Shown piece by piece: positions 20,261 to 35,200 of a stretch of 64,000 bases of DNA. A program made the position numbers and the translations under genes. Position 1 is the stretch's first letter. Every line of letters begins with the position of its first letter. Source of the stretch: Lutraria lutraria. Its lineage: Eukaryota; Mollusca; Bivalvia; Venerida; Mactridae. Location of the stretch: NCBI GenBank assembly GCA_964023205.1, contig OZ026839.1, positions 11,686,386-11,750,385 of the forward strand, given 5' to 3'. The notes under the pieces are model-generated. The model was not told the origin of the DNA. It saw only the letters and a list, made by a program, of their open reading frames with translations, and did no database searches.

Positions 20261-23200
20261 GTATTCTTGTTACGGTATCATTAATTAAAGCTGTCAACAT
20301 TAAATTGTCTTTATTCCTTTTGCTGGTGGCTTACATTTATTATGGACCCAAATCACCCAAAATGAAACATATTTCTCTATATGACATCCAATAATATCAT
20401 TTTAAGGTAACATATTTACTGAAAGTATTTTTACACATTTAAAACATTAAATAGGATTTTTCAACTTACAAATTTATTTCGCTAAAAATATGTCAAAGGT
20501 GCAAAGTAAGGAATATTCATGTTAGTTAGGATGTATGAATTGGTGAAGTATAATAGAAAAGATCTTTACATGCATTTCTACAGATTTAAAGGTGTTTTGA
20601 AAGCGCATAAAAGCACTGATGATATTATTTGAGAAATCTCATAATCTGCTTATATTGTACGTAGTCAAACACAGTGGACAAATCACTGAATCTAAATATG
20701 TGCCCAGACTTGAAAAAATAGATTTGAACATTGTGTTATCTTTTCAGGATTCTATATTTTTCTATTTTTAGAACATGAGGGTCCTGTTTATGCAGTCAGA
20801 TGGAGGCTTGACCCCTGTGGAATCGTAAGTAGTATGCAAGGAACCCTGTTGGGTTTTTAAAGATTTAGAAAAAATATCATTATAAAAGAATTATCTTTAA
20901 AAAGTCTTACAGATATACTGTCAAAGCTGTGAATAGAAGCCACCCTTGCCAAAGACAAAATATGTCCTTTGTTGACAGGTGGCCTTTTTTAGAGGTAATT
21001 TTATTCTAAACAATCAGTGACAGCATTTAAAAGAATGACTTTCTAACAGCATGGCCTTTATTTAGAGGTGGCCTCTAACACAGGCTATACTGTAAATAAA
21101 AGTCCATTATGAAAGCTGAACATATAAATTAACTTAAAAAGTTACTGTAAAGTAAAAATAGTTCCAACCATGTCATTTTATTCTCATAGCAAAATGGTTT
21201 ATCAATTATGTTTGTCATTTTATTAAATTTTTTTCACATGTTTTAATTTATAAAAAATAATTTTCATAAACGATTATACATACTTGTATATTTATTGTGT
21301 CGTGGAAAATGTGTTCGTCATATTTTATTTGTTTACATTTTCCCGTGGATTCAAATAATTTCTTAATTGGAAATTGCCAATAAATTGATGATCTCTAAAA
21401 AAAACATTTCAGATTTTTAGGTTCAAGGGCCATTTTGTCGGGACCAGCTGGAGGTGTGGTTGGTTATGCTTTGACCACATATCATAAAGAATCAAGCATG
21501 CCTGTCATAGGGTTTGATATGGGAGGTATCTAAATAACTGTTGATATCAGTTATTTTGTCTTTACTTTTAAAGCGAATTTAATCAACACCAAACAATATA
21601 CTGTCAGCCTAGTGTCAGGTGTCTAGGCCTCCAACACTTTCATACTTCAAACCGTATTGGTAAAAATTCTTTGGTTCTATTCAGGTTTGCATGAAAAAAG
21701 ACCAGATTTGAAGGTTATTTGGATTAGAAAGATTTTCACCTAGTCTGGCTGAAAACTGATTCAGTTTCAAACATTTGTACAGGAAAATCCCTCAAAACTG
21801 GACCCTTTCCGGACTTTGTCAAAAGTCTGCTTTTCTGAAAATTCCGGTTTTCACATAGATTTTGATCGAAAATTAACAAATTGCTAGTTAGCCGAATGTT
21901 TTTAATATCATTGTGACTAATTTATTTTTGAATTTGTCATTCATTCAAGGTACGTCAACTGATGTCAGTAGATATGCAGGACAGTATGAACATGTATTTG
22001 AGACAACCACGGCTGGTGTTACCATTCAAGCTCCACAGGTCTGTAAAGTTTATATATTGTTCCCTGCCTCCTTCAACAAAGGGAGATAAATCACTGTTCT
22101 TGTCAGTTTTTACGTTCTTTTTATTTCCTTATTCTTTTTATTTCTTCTTCATTCCTGTATTGCCTAAGTTTAAAGTTTTAATTCTTTCATATTTTGACCT
22201 CAAACTTTGAACCCAAGCAGTCACCCATTCACAAATTTTTTACCTTGCCAATCATAAGGTCTTGATCATAAAGCTAAAAATGGTTGAGGAGATTTGTCAT
22301 CTATCAGGGCATGAAGTATGTTTTATCATCCCATTAACTATTGTGGACCTCAAAATAAATTTATTAGAACATTGCTGTTTCTTATTCTACAGCTGGATAT
22401 CAACACTGTTGCTGCTGGTGGTGGTTCTATGTTGTTTTTCCGATCTGGTATGTTTGTTGTTGGACCAGAATCTGCTGGTGCAAATCCAGGACCAGTCTGT
22501 TACATGAAAGGTAGAATATTCATCTAGTTGTCTGTGAGGTCAAGGTTGCCTTTTAACTTGAAAAGTTAAGGATTTTTTCAAGGTTATTGAATTGTCAGGA
22601 ACATTTACATTATAGTCAGTGAAAAGTGCAATTTCAGAAAAATCAGGGGAAAATGATTTTTAGGTCAATGTTTATTATTATTTTCAGTGGCTATGTACGT
22701 CTTCCAGCAGTATACATGTATATTTAACATATACAATTGATAGATTTTCTGTAAAATACATATTAAGGTGATTTTTTATCAGTCAATATGTTTTATTGAT
22801 TATGCCTATTATCAGTATTCTTATTTTTTGTATTTATCAAAATTTCATTGTTGATTAAAATCTTAGTATTGCTTTCTTAGGTGGCCCGCTTACAGTAACT
22901 GATGCTAATTTGTGTTTGAATCGATTGCTACCTCAATATTTCCCTAAAATATTCGGTAAAACACAAGATCAGCCATTAGACGCGGCTGCTACGAGAAAAA
23001 TGTTTGTGAAACTTACGCAAGAGGTAAGAAAAATGCCACCAAAATTTCTATTGTGAACCTTCGTATCTGATAAAGTGAATTACTGGTAATACTTATAGCT
23101 CTCAAATCATAAATATACAGTCAAACCTGTGTTAGCAGCCACCTTTAAATAAAGGTCACCCTGTGTATAGATAGAGAATACATGGTTGGTGCCGGAGATG

Positions 23201-26200
23201 GAGAAGGTTTATCCGGTGAGTGAGAAATCGTATCTTGGCGAGCTTTAGCGAGCCAAGATCCGCTTTTGTAGCGAACCGGATAAACCTTCTCCATCTCCGG
23301 CACCAACCATGTATTTGATTTATCCTGCTTTACTTATTAAATTTAGTATACCACTACATTCTTTTGCTGAAATCCGTTCTTTTTCGCCAAATTATTTGTG
23401 ATGCAACGTACACTTATTATATATCTTTTCGTTTGTGACGTCACTTATGAGCTTTACATCCTTTAAAATGGAAATAACGCATTTATAGGTTTAATATTTA
23501 ATACTCAAAATAGCATTAATGCTTTATTTTTATATCATTGTATCATTTTGTAATATAAAAAGCAAACTTTGTTGTATAACGAGCGGACTACTGCACATAT
23601 ATAGGAATACAAAGTGACAAAATAAAACAGACCACGTGATCTAGTGACAGGATAAAGCTAGGTTTATCCAGTATAACGTTAGTCACGTAGTCGAAAAGAG
23701 TTCTATTTGTTGTTTTTCTGTATTTGGCAGCTGTAACTTTTTAATGACACAACTTTTTCAACAAAATTAATATTCATACATGTTGTCAAACCTTTTTAAG
23801 TGACTTTTTGTAAATTTTCCCTGGAACTATTTTTCGGATGTCATGATGGAGTTAAAGTAATTCTATTAGGTCTAAAAACAATGTAGAAACAGGATAAAGG
23901 CCATTCTTTTAAAAAACGACATTGATTATTTAGAACAAAATCACCTCCAAATAAGGGCCACCTGTCGATAAAGACCATATTTTGTCTTTCCCAAGAGTGG
24001 CCTTTGTTCACAGGTTTGACAATGCATTAATATTGAAGGAAAAGTACCAAACAGAATATTTCTCATTTAATGAGTGAAAAAATTTACTTTTCCTTCTAAA
24101 ATCTGAACACTCTGGACTTCAAGGAGTTAATTTTTTTAGTTCTGATATTTTGAGTATTTACTATAATTTTTGGGTCTGGTTAGAAACGTAAGCTGTAAAA
24201 CATTTTCCATAATTGAGGTGATTATATACTTTTTTTTTGGTTTAGGTGAATACATTCTCATCAGATCAGAGCAGCAGTTCTGTGAAAGAACCAATGAGTG
24301 TAGAGGAGGTTGCTATGGGATTTATCAGGGTTGCTAATGAGGCTATGTGTCGACCAATCAGAGCGCTTACTCAGGTAAATTTCAAACTTGAATTTTGAAC
24401 ACTAACTTGTATGTCTCTGGCATCTATGTTCTTGTTCCCTACTTATATAACCATGATATACATAGTGTTAGGGGCAGGTAACTCCTGACTACTGGCATCT
24501 ACTGATGCCGGTTATATAGTGACTGACTTGTCTGTCCGTTTGTCTGTTCATCTGTTCAAGGTAATCTAGATTTTCTCATTTCGTCTTTGCTTTGAAATTT
24601 AATTACGAGTTGTGGCCTTGGTCCATTCCATTAATTTAAATAAAGATGGAGTGATTCATTGTCCAGTTGAAAAAGAGTAGATATTGAAAACAGGATAGAA
24701 AATTAGTCCTTGTCATTGTGAGATGACTGTAACATTGAAGGAGTTGCTATTTTAAGGTTACTGTACTTTGGCTTATTTTAGACATGAGTTCTCAATTAAT
24801 AATACTGTAAAATTATTATAATAGGTGTAAATGTTCTTTTCAATGTCATAAGAATTGTTCAAATATCAGTTTCTGTTATTCCGTAGGCTAAAGGTCATGA
24901 CACATCTCGACATATTTTAGCCTGTTTTGGTGGTGCTGGTGGGCAACATGCTTGTGCTATAGCTAGAAGTCTTGGAATGAAACAAGTTTATGTTCACAGG
25001 TATGTAGCAATAGTCAGATATTTGAATTGTTACCTAGGTAAACCAATGTTGGTAATTGTTTGCAAACTTTTATTTAGATAAAAGATATTTATTTGAGACC
25101 TTGTAGAGTTATAACCCTTTTTTATCCAAATTCAGCTAAACTTCATTTTTGAGACTACCTTTTAATTATGGTATTGTGAAGGTTGAAATTTTGAGTAATC
25201 ATAATAAATTGGTCCAAAGATAAATAGTTACTATTCAGTAGTCTATATATTGAGGTAGTTTGAACATTGAGGTACAGTAAAACCTCTACAGAGCGGCCCT
25301 CTCTTGAACGACAACCTCCCTGCAAAAACAAAATGATTTTTTTCCCTCTGCACGATTTAACTATTAATTTAACCTCTGTAGAGCAACAACCTCTCAACAA
25401 CAACATATTTTTGTTACTACCCCAAAGGGTGTTGCTTTGGAGAGGATGCACTGTAGCTTGAATATTAAGGTTGTCTAATTATTGAGGTTGTCATATTACT
25501 ATTTGATTGTTTGTTACAGATATGCTGGTATACTGTCAGCATTTGGTATGGCTCTCGCTGATGTGGTTCATGAATGCCAGGAACCCTGCGCTGCTCAATA
25601 CACACAAGGTATAAGTATACAAAGTTATATAATATACCTTGTAGTTCATTGAAATAATATAATCTAATTTTATGGCTGGTTTTACATTAAATAAGTTGAT
25701 ACTGTTTTGATTTGCTAGTAAAACAACTGATTCCTTTCAAAATCACATTATTAAATACATAACATTTCTATTCCATTTTGTGTTGGAATTTCAAATGCGT
25801 CCCATTTTTGGTTAACACAACATGATGAAGTGATAATTTATTATTTAGTCCCCTGTACAGTACATTTATCTTGCTTCAGACATAAGGCTTGTAAGATAAT
25901 TCTTCCAACCCTCCATAACTTTACTTTTATAAACTTAACTGTTATAGCCATAGAAACCCTAAAGACCCACCTCCATGGTCAAGTGGTTAAGGTCGCTGAC
26001 TTCAAATCACTGTAACCTCTCACTGATAGAGGGTCATGGGTTCAAGCCCAGCTACAGACCATGTCTCTTTATGTGAGAAGGTAGGCAGTTGCTTACAGAG
26101 GATTGGAGTCTAGTACTGGTTCTTCACAGAAACGTAGGCTTAGTGAACTGTCCATCTCAGTATGACTTTGTCTGTTGAAAAGGGGCGTAAAACTCATACA

Positions 26201-29200
26201 AACAGAATAGAAACACTAAATGAAATTCTAATGACACTTCACATTGTTAGCTCAGCTGTTTCGGCCGCAGTGTCTGCATCTGTGCAAAAACTTTAATGTA
26301 GCTCCTAGCAAAGAAACTATAAGAGGTAGTAACATGAAATTCATAAGGGATAGATCTCACTGAGGCTGTGCAGATGAACATTGGCACTGCTTGCAGTGCT
26401 CTTGTTCATTAAAGAGGTTCAATCCTGCGCTTCAAAGTTCAAGGTTACTAGCAAGGGAATTCTGATTCAGGGGCTACATACATGTATATATTTATATATG
26501 CCCACAGTGGCGGGTTGGCAGATGGGCAATGTCCACAATGGTGTCTGCTCTCTTATTTAAACAGTTTTATTTGGATCCTCACCAAACTTGATGGAAATGT
26601 TTATGACCATGAGATTGTCAAGTCTGATAACCAGCCCAATCGACCCAGGCACTTCTGAGTTATGCCCCTTGACGCTTTGAAAAAATGAATTTTGACGGGC
26701 GTATTTTTTTACTCTTGTTTTATCTTATCTTATATCAACCACTACAATATGAACTTCTGTAATGAGCATTATTTCAGTGTACATATTAAAGCATTCAATG
26801 GTGTAATGGGTAATTGATGCAATATCCACAGGGACTGGTGAATGATTGTATGTATAACATTCACACAGGGGCTGGTAGGTGAATGACTTAATATTGAAGC
26901 GACTGGAACTGGTGGTTGTTAATCATATTTTATGGTTTGTATTTACAGACAATCTGAAATACCTAGATGACAGAATGCAGCATTTATCTACAGAATGTAA
27001 AAAGGAACTTCTTAAACAAGGATTTACAGAGTATGTACTGGTTAATGTTTCATATATACAGTCAAACCTATGTTAGTGTTCACCTCTGAATAAAGGTCAC
27101 ATTATGAATAAAGACCATTTTTTTCAAACTGTCATTGATTATTTATAATAAAATGAACTCTGAATAAAGGTCACCTGCCAATAAAGGCCACATTTAGTCT
27201 TTCCCAAGGATGGCCTTTGTTCAAAGGTTTGATTGTATAGTGTTATAGAATTACAGTAAAACCCAAATAAATGACCAACTGTGACTAAGGTTGTAGTTAC
27301 TTAAAGCATTCAGTTAGGCCAACTGTACACAGAGCCATTTCATTTCCTACTTTCTGTTGGTGCTCTTTTAATATGGCTTTTATACACAGGTTTGATAGTA
27401 CATTGTGTATCGTTTTATACAAATTCATAAATTAAATTGAGATCATTGCCTTAGCAATAATGATGTTGCAATGATTGTGCAATCTTGACCAGACTGGGCT
27501 ATTTAAAAGTGTTTATTATGTGGCTAGTCAAGGTATAAGTTTTAAAAAAGCAGTGTGTCAGGTCAGAGGTTGAAATATATCCAGACTAATTAAGTATGAA
27601 TAATAACACTGTTGTTTTATTTCAGTGACCAGATTAAAACTGAAGCATTTTTGCACATGCGTTATGATCGTACAGACTGTGCCCTTATGTGTTCAACAGA
27701 GAACCATCCTGCCAAGCCAGGAACCAGTCTGTATGGTGACTTCAAGGCTTCCTTCCAAGAAAGGTACTTGAGACATTGTAGCTGAAGGATTTACATTTTT
27801 GTTTGAATACCAGTTTCAAAATGCAGCTTCACCATTGGTCAATTTTAAGATTTATCTCTGAACAAACCAATCAGAGTCAAGTTATTCATTCAATAGATAA
27901 ATTTCAGTAAGTAAAAAGATGGTATTTGACTAAATCATTGCTTATATTCAGAGGAACTTACGGTTAACTAATTAATTTTGTGCTTCAAATCCTTGATCTA
28001 TTGACCAATTAGCCAGCACTCTTTTAATTAAATTAACATGGTTTGGATTTCAAAAATGAAGTGTATTTTGTGCAAATGAAATTTTTGGTATGAGTATTTG
28101 ATGTAGTGTTCAAACAATGAAGAATGTTGCGTGTAGATAAATATTGTTATGCATTTTTGATGAAGTACTTGTTAAAAAATGAAGAGTATTTATTGCAGAT
28201 GAAATATTGGTATGAGTTTTTGATTTATTGTTTTTATTGTCTCTGATTCAGATATTTCACAGAATTTGGCTTCACTTTATCAGACCGAGCTATCATAGTT
28301 GATGATATACGGATACGAGGTGTTGGTCAAGCGGTCAGTCAAGAGGAAACAGACATTCCCATGGCAGCTGACCCTCCGAATGTAGAATGTGTAAGAATCA
28401 AGTTTTTGTCGTCTTTTTGTGTAATACTATGATCATCTATGCATTTTTATTAGCTCACCAGAGCACGAATGTGCTCAGGGTGAGCTTTTGTGATCGCCCG
28501 GCGTCCATCGTGCGTCGTGCGTCGTTACGAATAAGTGGCGTCCATGTTTACTTAAAACAACATCTCCTCCTACACCCCTATGCCAATTGCAACCAAACTT
28601 GGCTGGAATGATCCTTGGGTGGTCCCCTTTCAAAGTTGTTCAAAAAATTAAATTTCATTAAAAATTCTGGTTGCTATGGCAACAAATTGAAAAAATTTAA
28701 AAAATCTTCTTGTCAAAAACTACAATGCCTAGAGCTTTGATATTTGGTGTGTAGCATAGTCTAGTGGACCTCTACCAAGTTTGTTCAAATTATTGCCCTA
28801 GGGTCAAAATTGGCCCCGCCCCGGGGGTCACTTGATTTATATAGACTTATATAGGAAAATTTAAAAAATCTTCTCCTCCGAAACCGCAAGGCCTAGAGCT
28901 TAGATATTTTGTATGTGGCATTGTCTAGTGGACCTCTACCAAGTTTGTTGAAATTATGGCCCCGGTGTCAAAATTGGCCCTGCCCTGGGGTTTATTCTAT
29001 TTTATATAGGAAAATTTAAAAAATCTTCTTCTCCGAAACCACAAGGCCTAGAGCTAAGATATTTGGTATGTAGCATTGTCTAGTGGACCTCTACCAAGTT
29101 TGTTCAAATTATTGCCCTAGGGTCAAAATTGGCCCCGCCCCGGGGGTCACTTGATTTATATAGACTTATATAGGAAAATTTAAAAAATCTTATTCTCCCA

Positions 29201-32200
29201 AACCACAAGGCCTAGAGCTAAGATATTTGGTATGTAGCATTGTCTAGTGGACCTCTACCAAGTTTGTTCAAATTATTGCCCTAGGGTCAAAATTGGCCCC
29301 GCCCCGGGGGTCACTTGATTTATATAGACTTATATAGGGAAATTTTAAAATCATATTGTAAGAAACTACAATGCCTAGAGCTTAGATATTTTGTATGTGG
29401 CATTGTGTAGTGGACCTCTACCAAGTTTGTTCAAATTATGGCCCCGGGGTCAAAATTAGCCCTGCCCTGGGGTTTAATCTATTTTATATAGGAAAATTTA
29501 AAAAAATCTTCTTCTCCGAAACCAGTGACAAGGCCTAGAGCTAAGATATTTGGTATCTAGCTTTGTCTAATGGACCTCTTTAAAATCTGTTCATATAATG
29601 GCCATGGGATAAAAAACGGCCCAGATGGGTCACTTGATCTTACTTAGACTCGTATAGAAAACTTCAACAATGTTAATCTCCAAATGACCTTTTCTCCTGG
29701 TGAGCATTTATAGGGCCATCATGGCCCTCTTGTTTAAATTGACGCAGATCTTATTATGAAGATGACAAAATCTAACATACTCAAAATATTCTGTTTTTTC
29801 CCCGCAAAATCAGGTTTGATATTGATGTATATTATATTTGGATTTATTGTTAGTCTTAATTGTCATTCTTTTAAAAAAATGTGAAGTTTGCTGTAAAAGT
29901 TTCATTTTTTCATTAATTACTTTATAATTAGAGTTTTTTATGCAACATTAGGTTACAGTCGTGTGTTATTTAAGCCTAGTACATGTCAGCCTCTATATAG
30001 TGTATGAACAAAAGTGCATGCAGTAAAAAATATCATTAATGTTCTATTCTAGAATCTCAATGATATTCAATGGGATTTTTATGTTCTTGTATGTGATTTT
30101 TTAGTTGAAATTATCATACTCAAAATAAGTAAGTCTTTTATATATGTACATTATATTTCATATTTATCTAGGTAAGTAATTGTTACTTTGAAGATGGTTG
30201 GAAAGACACCAATGTGTATGTGCTTGAAAAACTCCGAGCAGGTCATGTGATAGATGGACCAGCTATTATAATGAATGGTAACAGGTAACGTTCATTTGGT
30301 AATCCTCTGTCAAAACTGTAATTTATGAAAAAAAAAAAAATTTTGAAAACGGAGATCCGATCTATAATAAGTGTTTATAGAAAAAAATAACAAATCCTTG
30401 TTTATTTTAGCTTGTCCACCTTATGTTTGCTCGATAGTTGTGAAGTCATTCTGAGAGAAAATTGTTAAGAGAAATGTAGAGAATCTAACGAAGATACTGT
30501 TCCTTATCACCATGACTACAGTACTTGTTGTCTTTTATTGAGATGAGGATGAAAGTACATGTATTATTGGAATTATAAAATCTGGTGCTTGTTTCATAGA
30601 CATAGATACATGTAGTAGTTTATAATGTTAAAACTCTTGCTACCTATTATTTGTCAATACAGTGAAACTTCCCTACAACAGCCACCGGTGAGAAGAACAA
30701 AAATCACTGTTGTAAGCAGGTGGCTATTGTTGAGAGAGTGAAATAGAGTAAAATTTGGATTTCTAGTATTCTGACTGTAACAGGAAGATGGCTGTTGTTC
30801 AAATGTGACTGTATATGGAGGTTACACTGTAGGACATGTTTTATCCTGTAGATTGTTTGGGGGGGGGGGGAATATCAGCTGTTTGGGGTAAATTCCATTA
30901 CTAAGTGGTCTAAGATTAAAATTTAGCTAAGATTTGTCTGTGAAAGGACCCCCAGTATAATTTTTTTAAATGTCTAAAAATATGGCTGTTATCATAATAA
31001 CGTTTACAATACGATTTCAGTACAGTACTTGTAGAGCCAACTTGTCTAGCTGCGATAACAAAATCTGGGGATGTGAAAATTACTGTAAGTTTACTAAATA
31101 TATATAGTGTAATTTTACCTTTTACCAAAGGGCGATAATTTTCTTTGTATAATAAACTGTTATGATTAGCTCAAAGGAAATGAAATAACTGTTTAAGAAG
31201 ATAGTCAATAGTAAAATTCAGTAATAACGAATTATAGTTAATCAATGTTTAGATGTAACAGTAAATACCTGCATCTAAATACTTCAATCATTAACTGACA
31301 TTTAATTTTCATAAATGAGGTTAACAACAAAAAAAGAACAGCTGCACTATACTTGTGTCCATATAAGTTGTGTTGATTGTTTTCATCTATTCTCTTACTA
31401 ATGAATTATCTCCTTTTATTTCTATAAATAGATTGGTTCAGGTTCCATATAACAGGTTCTTTTCATGTATGAAGAAGAGCTACTGTTTTCCTTAAATCAA
31501 TGTTTTGTTTTATTATCTTGCTATTGAATTAACTCCCTTTATTTCTATAAATAGATTGGTACAGGTTCCATAGAGCAGGTGGGGAAAGAGTTGGACATGA
31601 TACAGCTGTCAATATTCTCACATAGATTTATGAGTATAGCTGAACAGATGGGGAGGTACATACCTTTATGATTTAATTGAAAAAAAAATGCATTAAAAGT
31701 AGCATATAAAAGTTTCAGTATAGAGAATAATTGCTCTATTTCAATAAATTTAGTACGGACCTTAAATTTGTTTATTATTTGGGGGGTATTTTTAGGAGTA
31801 TTTATTACTCAAGAATGTTTTTTTCTGTTGTTGTTGTTGCTGCTGTTGCTGCTGCTGTTGCTGCTGCTGCTGATAATGTATGAATAATCAATGTTTCTGA
31901 CACCAAAATTATGCTGTATCAGTCACATTGTAGTCGTATTGTGAATTGTGAATCATTGACATTTTTTTTGTTACGGTAATTACTGATTTTGTATGGATTT
32001 GTTAGAAGACAAGATATTTGATATGAGTTATTTGTATTATATTTTCAGAGTTCTACAAAGAACTTCTATTTCCACCAATATAAAGGTAATTCTTACTGAT
32101 ATAAAATCTGTACATACTTTCGGTAGTTCAGCCAGCTTAGACATAACCAAATATTACATACTTTGAAAAACAACAACATTGTTTTCTTGTCTATATCTTG

Positions 32201-35200
32201 TGGTCATGATGGATGCAGACTTGTAACTTTTATAATTTCATAATTTATAGGAGAGGTTGGATTTCTCGTGTGCCATGTTTGGACCAGACGGCGGACTGGT
32301 CGCCAATGCTCCTCACATACCAGTCCATCTTGGTGCCATGCAAGAAACAGTGCAATATCAGGTTTGTTTTTGTGTTGATTCAGTTTTAAGAATTCAGTGA
32401 CAATGTTTGTTTATGTTCATAGTTTTTTTACTAATAAAATCTGTTTTAGTTATAGTCATATATATTAACTGGATACTTAAGACTGTATGTGATACTTTCT
32501 ATGTTGGAATGTAAGTTAAAATAGCTATCTTGAGGCAAAACCAATTAATATTTTTAATATGTTCTCCTTAATATCAAGATTATTGATAAAAGCTGTGGGA
32601 GTGGGGGCATGGAAGCTGATCGAATGTTCGTGCATTTGTGCCTTTCTGTTTGTCCATCTGTCTGTGTAACTTCAAGGCTACTCATCGATCAGTTTTTGTC
32701 TGATCTGAATAAAACTTGGTACAATTGTAGACTATGTCAAAATAAATATTACTGCAAATTTAAATGTCTAGGCCAGTAGTGCTGATGTTTTGACAGAGAT
32801 TTCTATTTTCATGTATGTTATACTTTGTTCAGTACAGTTTAAACAACAATAACACATCTTAAAATTTCTTTATGTTTTTTTATACTTCGTACAGATGAAG
32901 ACATTAGGTGAAAACATACAAGCTGGTGATGTGATATTATCTAATCATCCACAAGCTGGAGGAAGTCATTTACCAGATCTAACTGTTATCACACCTGTAA
33001 GTTACGTTTTATATTATTACATTAGTCATGGAAACAAATTTCATCTAAGGTATTTATTGGGCTAGAAAGAAGTAGTTGTGTTGACAATTACCTGGTCAAA
33101 CTTAGTTTTTTGGTGCCGACCCTAAAAATCTCTATGGCAAAGTCTTAATTACAAATACCAGTATATTTAGGGAGGAATCATCCTATGTATTCTAAATATT
33201 TAGGAAAGTAAATTTTTCGACATACCTACCTTGTTTTAGACAAGTAATCCTAAACTTTACTATATTTTTCTTGCCTAATTAAATGTAAATAATTAGGTTA
33301 TTAGGTAAGTAACAGTCATGTTGAATAGGTCGGGTTTTTTGTATCAACCAGATACATTTGGTATTTTTCACCATGTTAATCCCAATATCTAATGCTTAAT
33401 TGAGTTAAAACTATTTATTTTTATGATGTCTTTGTATTTTGTATTAATGTTTCCAGGTATTCTATCCTGGTGAGAAACTCCCAGTGTTTTTTGTCGCCAG
33501 TAGGGGTCATCATGCAGATATTGGGGGAATAACCCCTGGATCCATGCCCCCTCATTCCAAATACCTCCACGAAGAAGGGGCTGTGTTCAAATCCTTTAAA
33601 CTTGTCAAAGGTGGAGAGTTTCAGGAAGAAGGTATGTATACATTACATAAAGGATTTGTCTCTTGTTAATGTTTGTGCCACATTGACCAAGTTATAACCA
33701 GTGTGTTTGATTGCATGTGTGAATGACTCTAGTCTGTTCAGACCATTATGTAATTAGTCATTTATTTTAGGAAATATGAGACACTTGATACAAATGTTCA
33801 CCATAATGAGACCATGTGTGATAAGAATTGTGTCTGTATTTTAAAAAGGTCAAGGTCACTCAGCAGCTCGTCATGTTGTCTGTGTGAGTTTGATTTTAAA
33901 AACCATAAAAAGCAGTTTGTCAATAAGCATTGGTGTGATTATAATTATGTGAAGTACAGTCAAACCTGTGTTAGCCAACACTAAATAAAAGCCACCTGTC
34001 TATAAAGGTCATTCTTTTAAAAATTGTCATTGATTATTTAGAAAAAAATGACCTCCAATTAAAGACCACCTATCAATAAAGGTACCTTTTGTCTTTCCTA
34101 AGGGTGGCATTTGTTCACAGGTTTGACTGTATTTGAATTACACTGATATTTTGCCTTGTGAATGTTGTTATTCTTTAGATAAAGGCTTCTTTAGTGTTTG
34201 TTTTGACAGAATAATTGTTATTAATTTAAATAAAACACTTCTAAGGAAGTTTCAGATTTTGTGATGTAATTATTCTATTTGGTTCCTAGCTGTAACTGAG
34301 GCACTAAACGCCCCAAGCCAGTATCCGGGAAGCAGTGGAACTAGAAATCTCCATGACAACCTAAGTGATTTGAAAGCTCAAGTCGCCGCCAATCAGAAAG
34401 GAATCAAATTAATCAAAGGTCTAATAGATGAATATGGGCTGGATGTTGTACAAGCATACATGACTCATATACAGGTAAGAAGTTGACTGTTTGATTTATT
34501 GATAAAAGTGTTTGATTGATTGCTTGATTGGTGATTGATTGATTGATTGTTTGATTGATTTTAAGGATTGATTGATTGATTGATTGATAAAAGTGATTGC
34601 TTGATTATAGCAAGGACTTATATACATACATGGATTCGCAACTTCCGTATTATAACAGTTTAAAGTAATCAAATCCCGCGATAATAAGACGTGAATCAAC
34701 GGGAATACAAGCTATTGTTTACAAAAGCGAAAATACGAAAAAATCCGTGATATCCGAACGATAATAACGGCGAAAATATCCGTGGTATTCCGAATGTTTA
34801 ATCTCGGAGACGAAAGGATTATAATAGATGTCCGCCATCTTGGAATTTAGAATGTTCGACTGATGCCTTTTTCGATGCTTATACTTAGACTTTGTGGATT
34901 ATAAATGTATCTCAATATCTTTAAGGAATTTGTTGCATCCTTTACCAATTTTTCGTGCCCAATCGCCAGAGTTTTATTAGTATAATCAAATTCGTAAACA
35001 CCCAAATACAGCAGCTGCTGTCGGACATTGCCGAGTATATAGCAATGCATTGTGGGATCGCCGAACGATATCGTATGATCTATTTTTAGCAGTTGCGAAT
35101 CCATGTATGTATATAAGTCCTTGATTATAGTGATTGATTGATTGAAATGATTTATTAATTATTGTGATTGACTGAAATGATTGTCATTTTGAATTGATTG

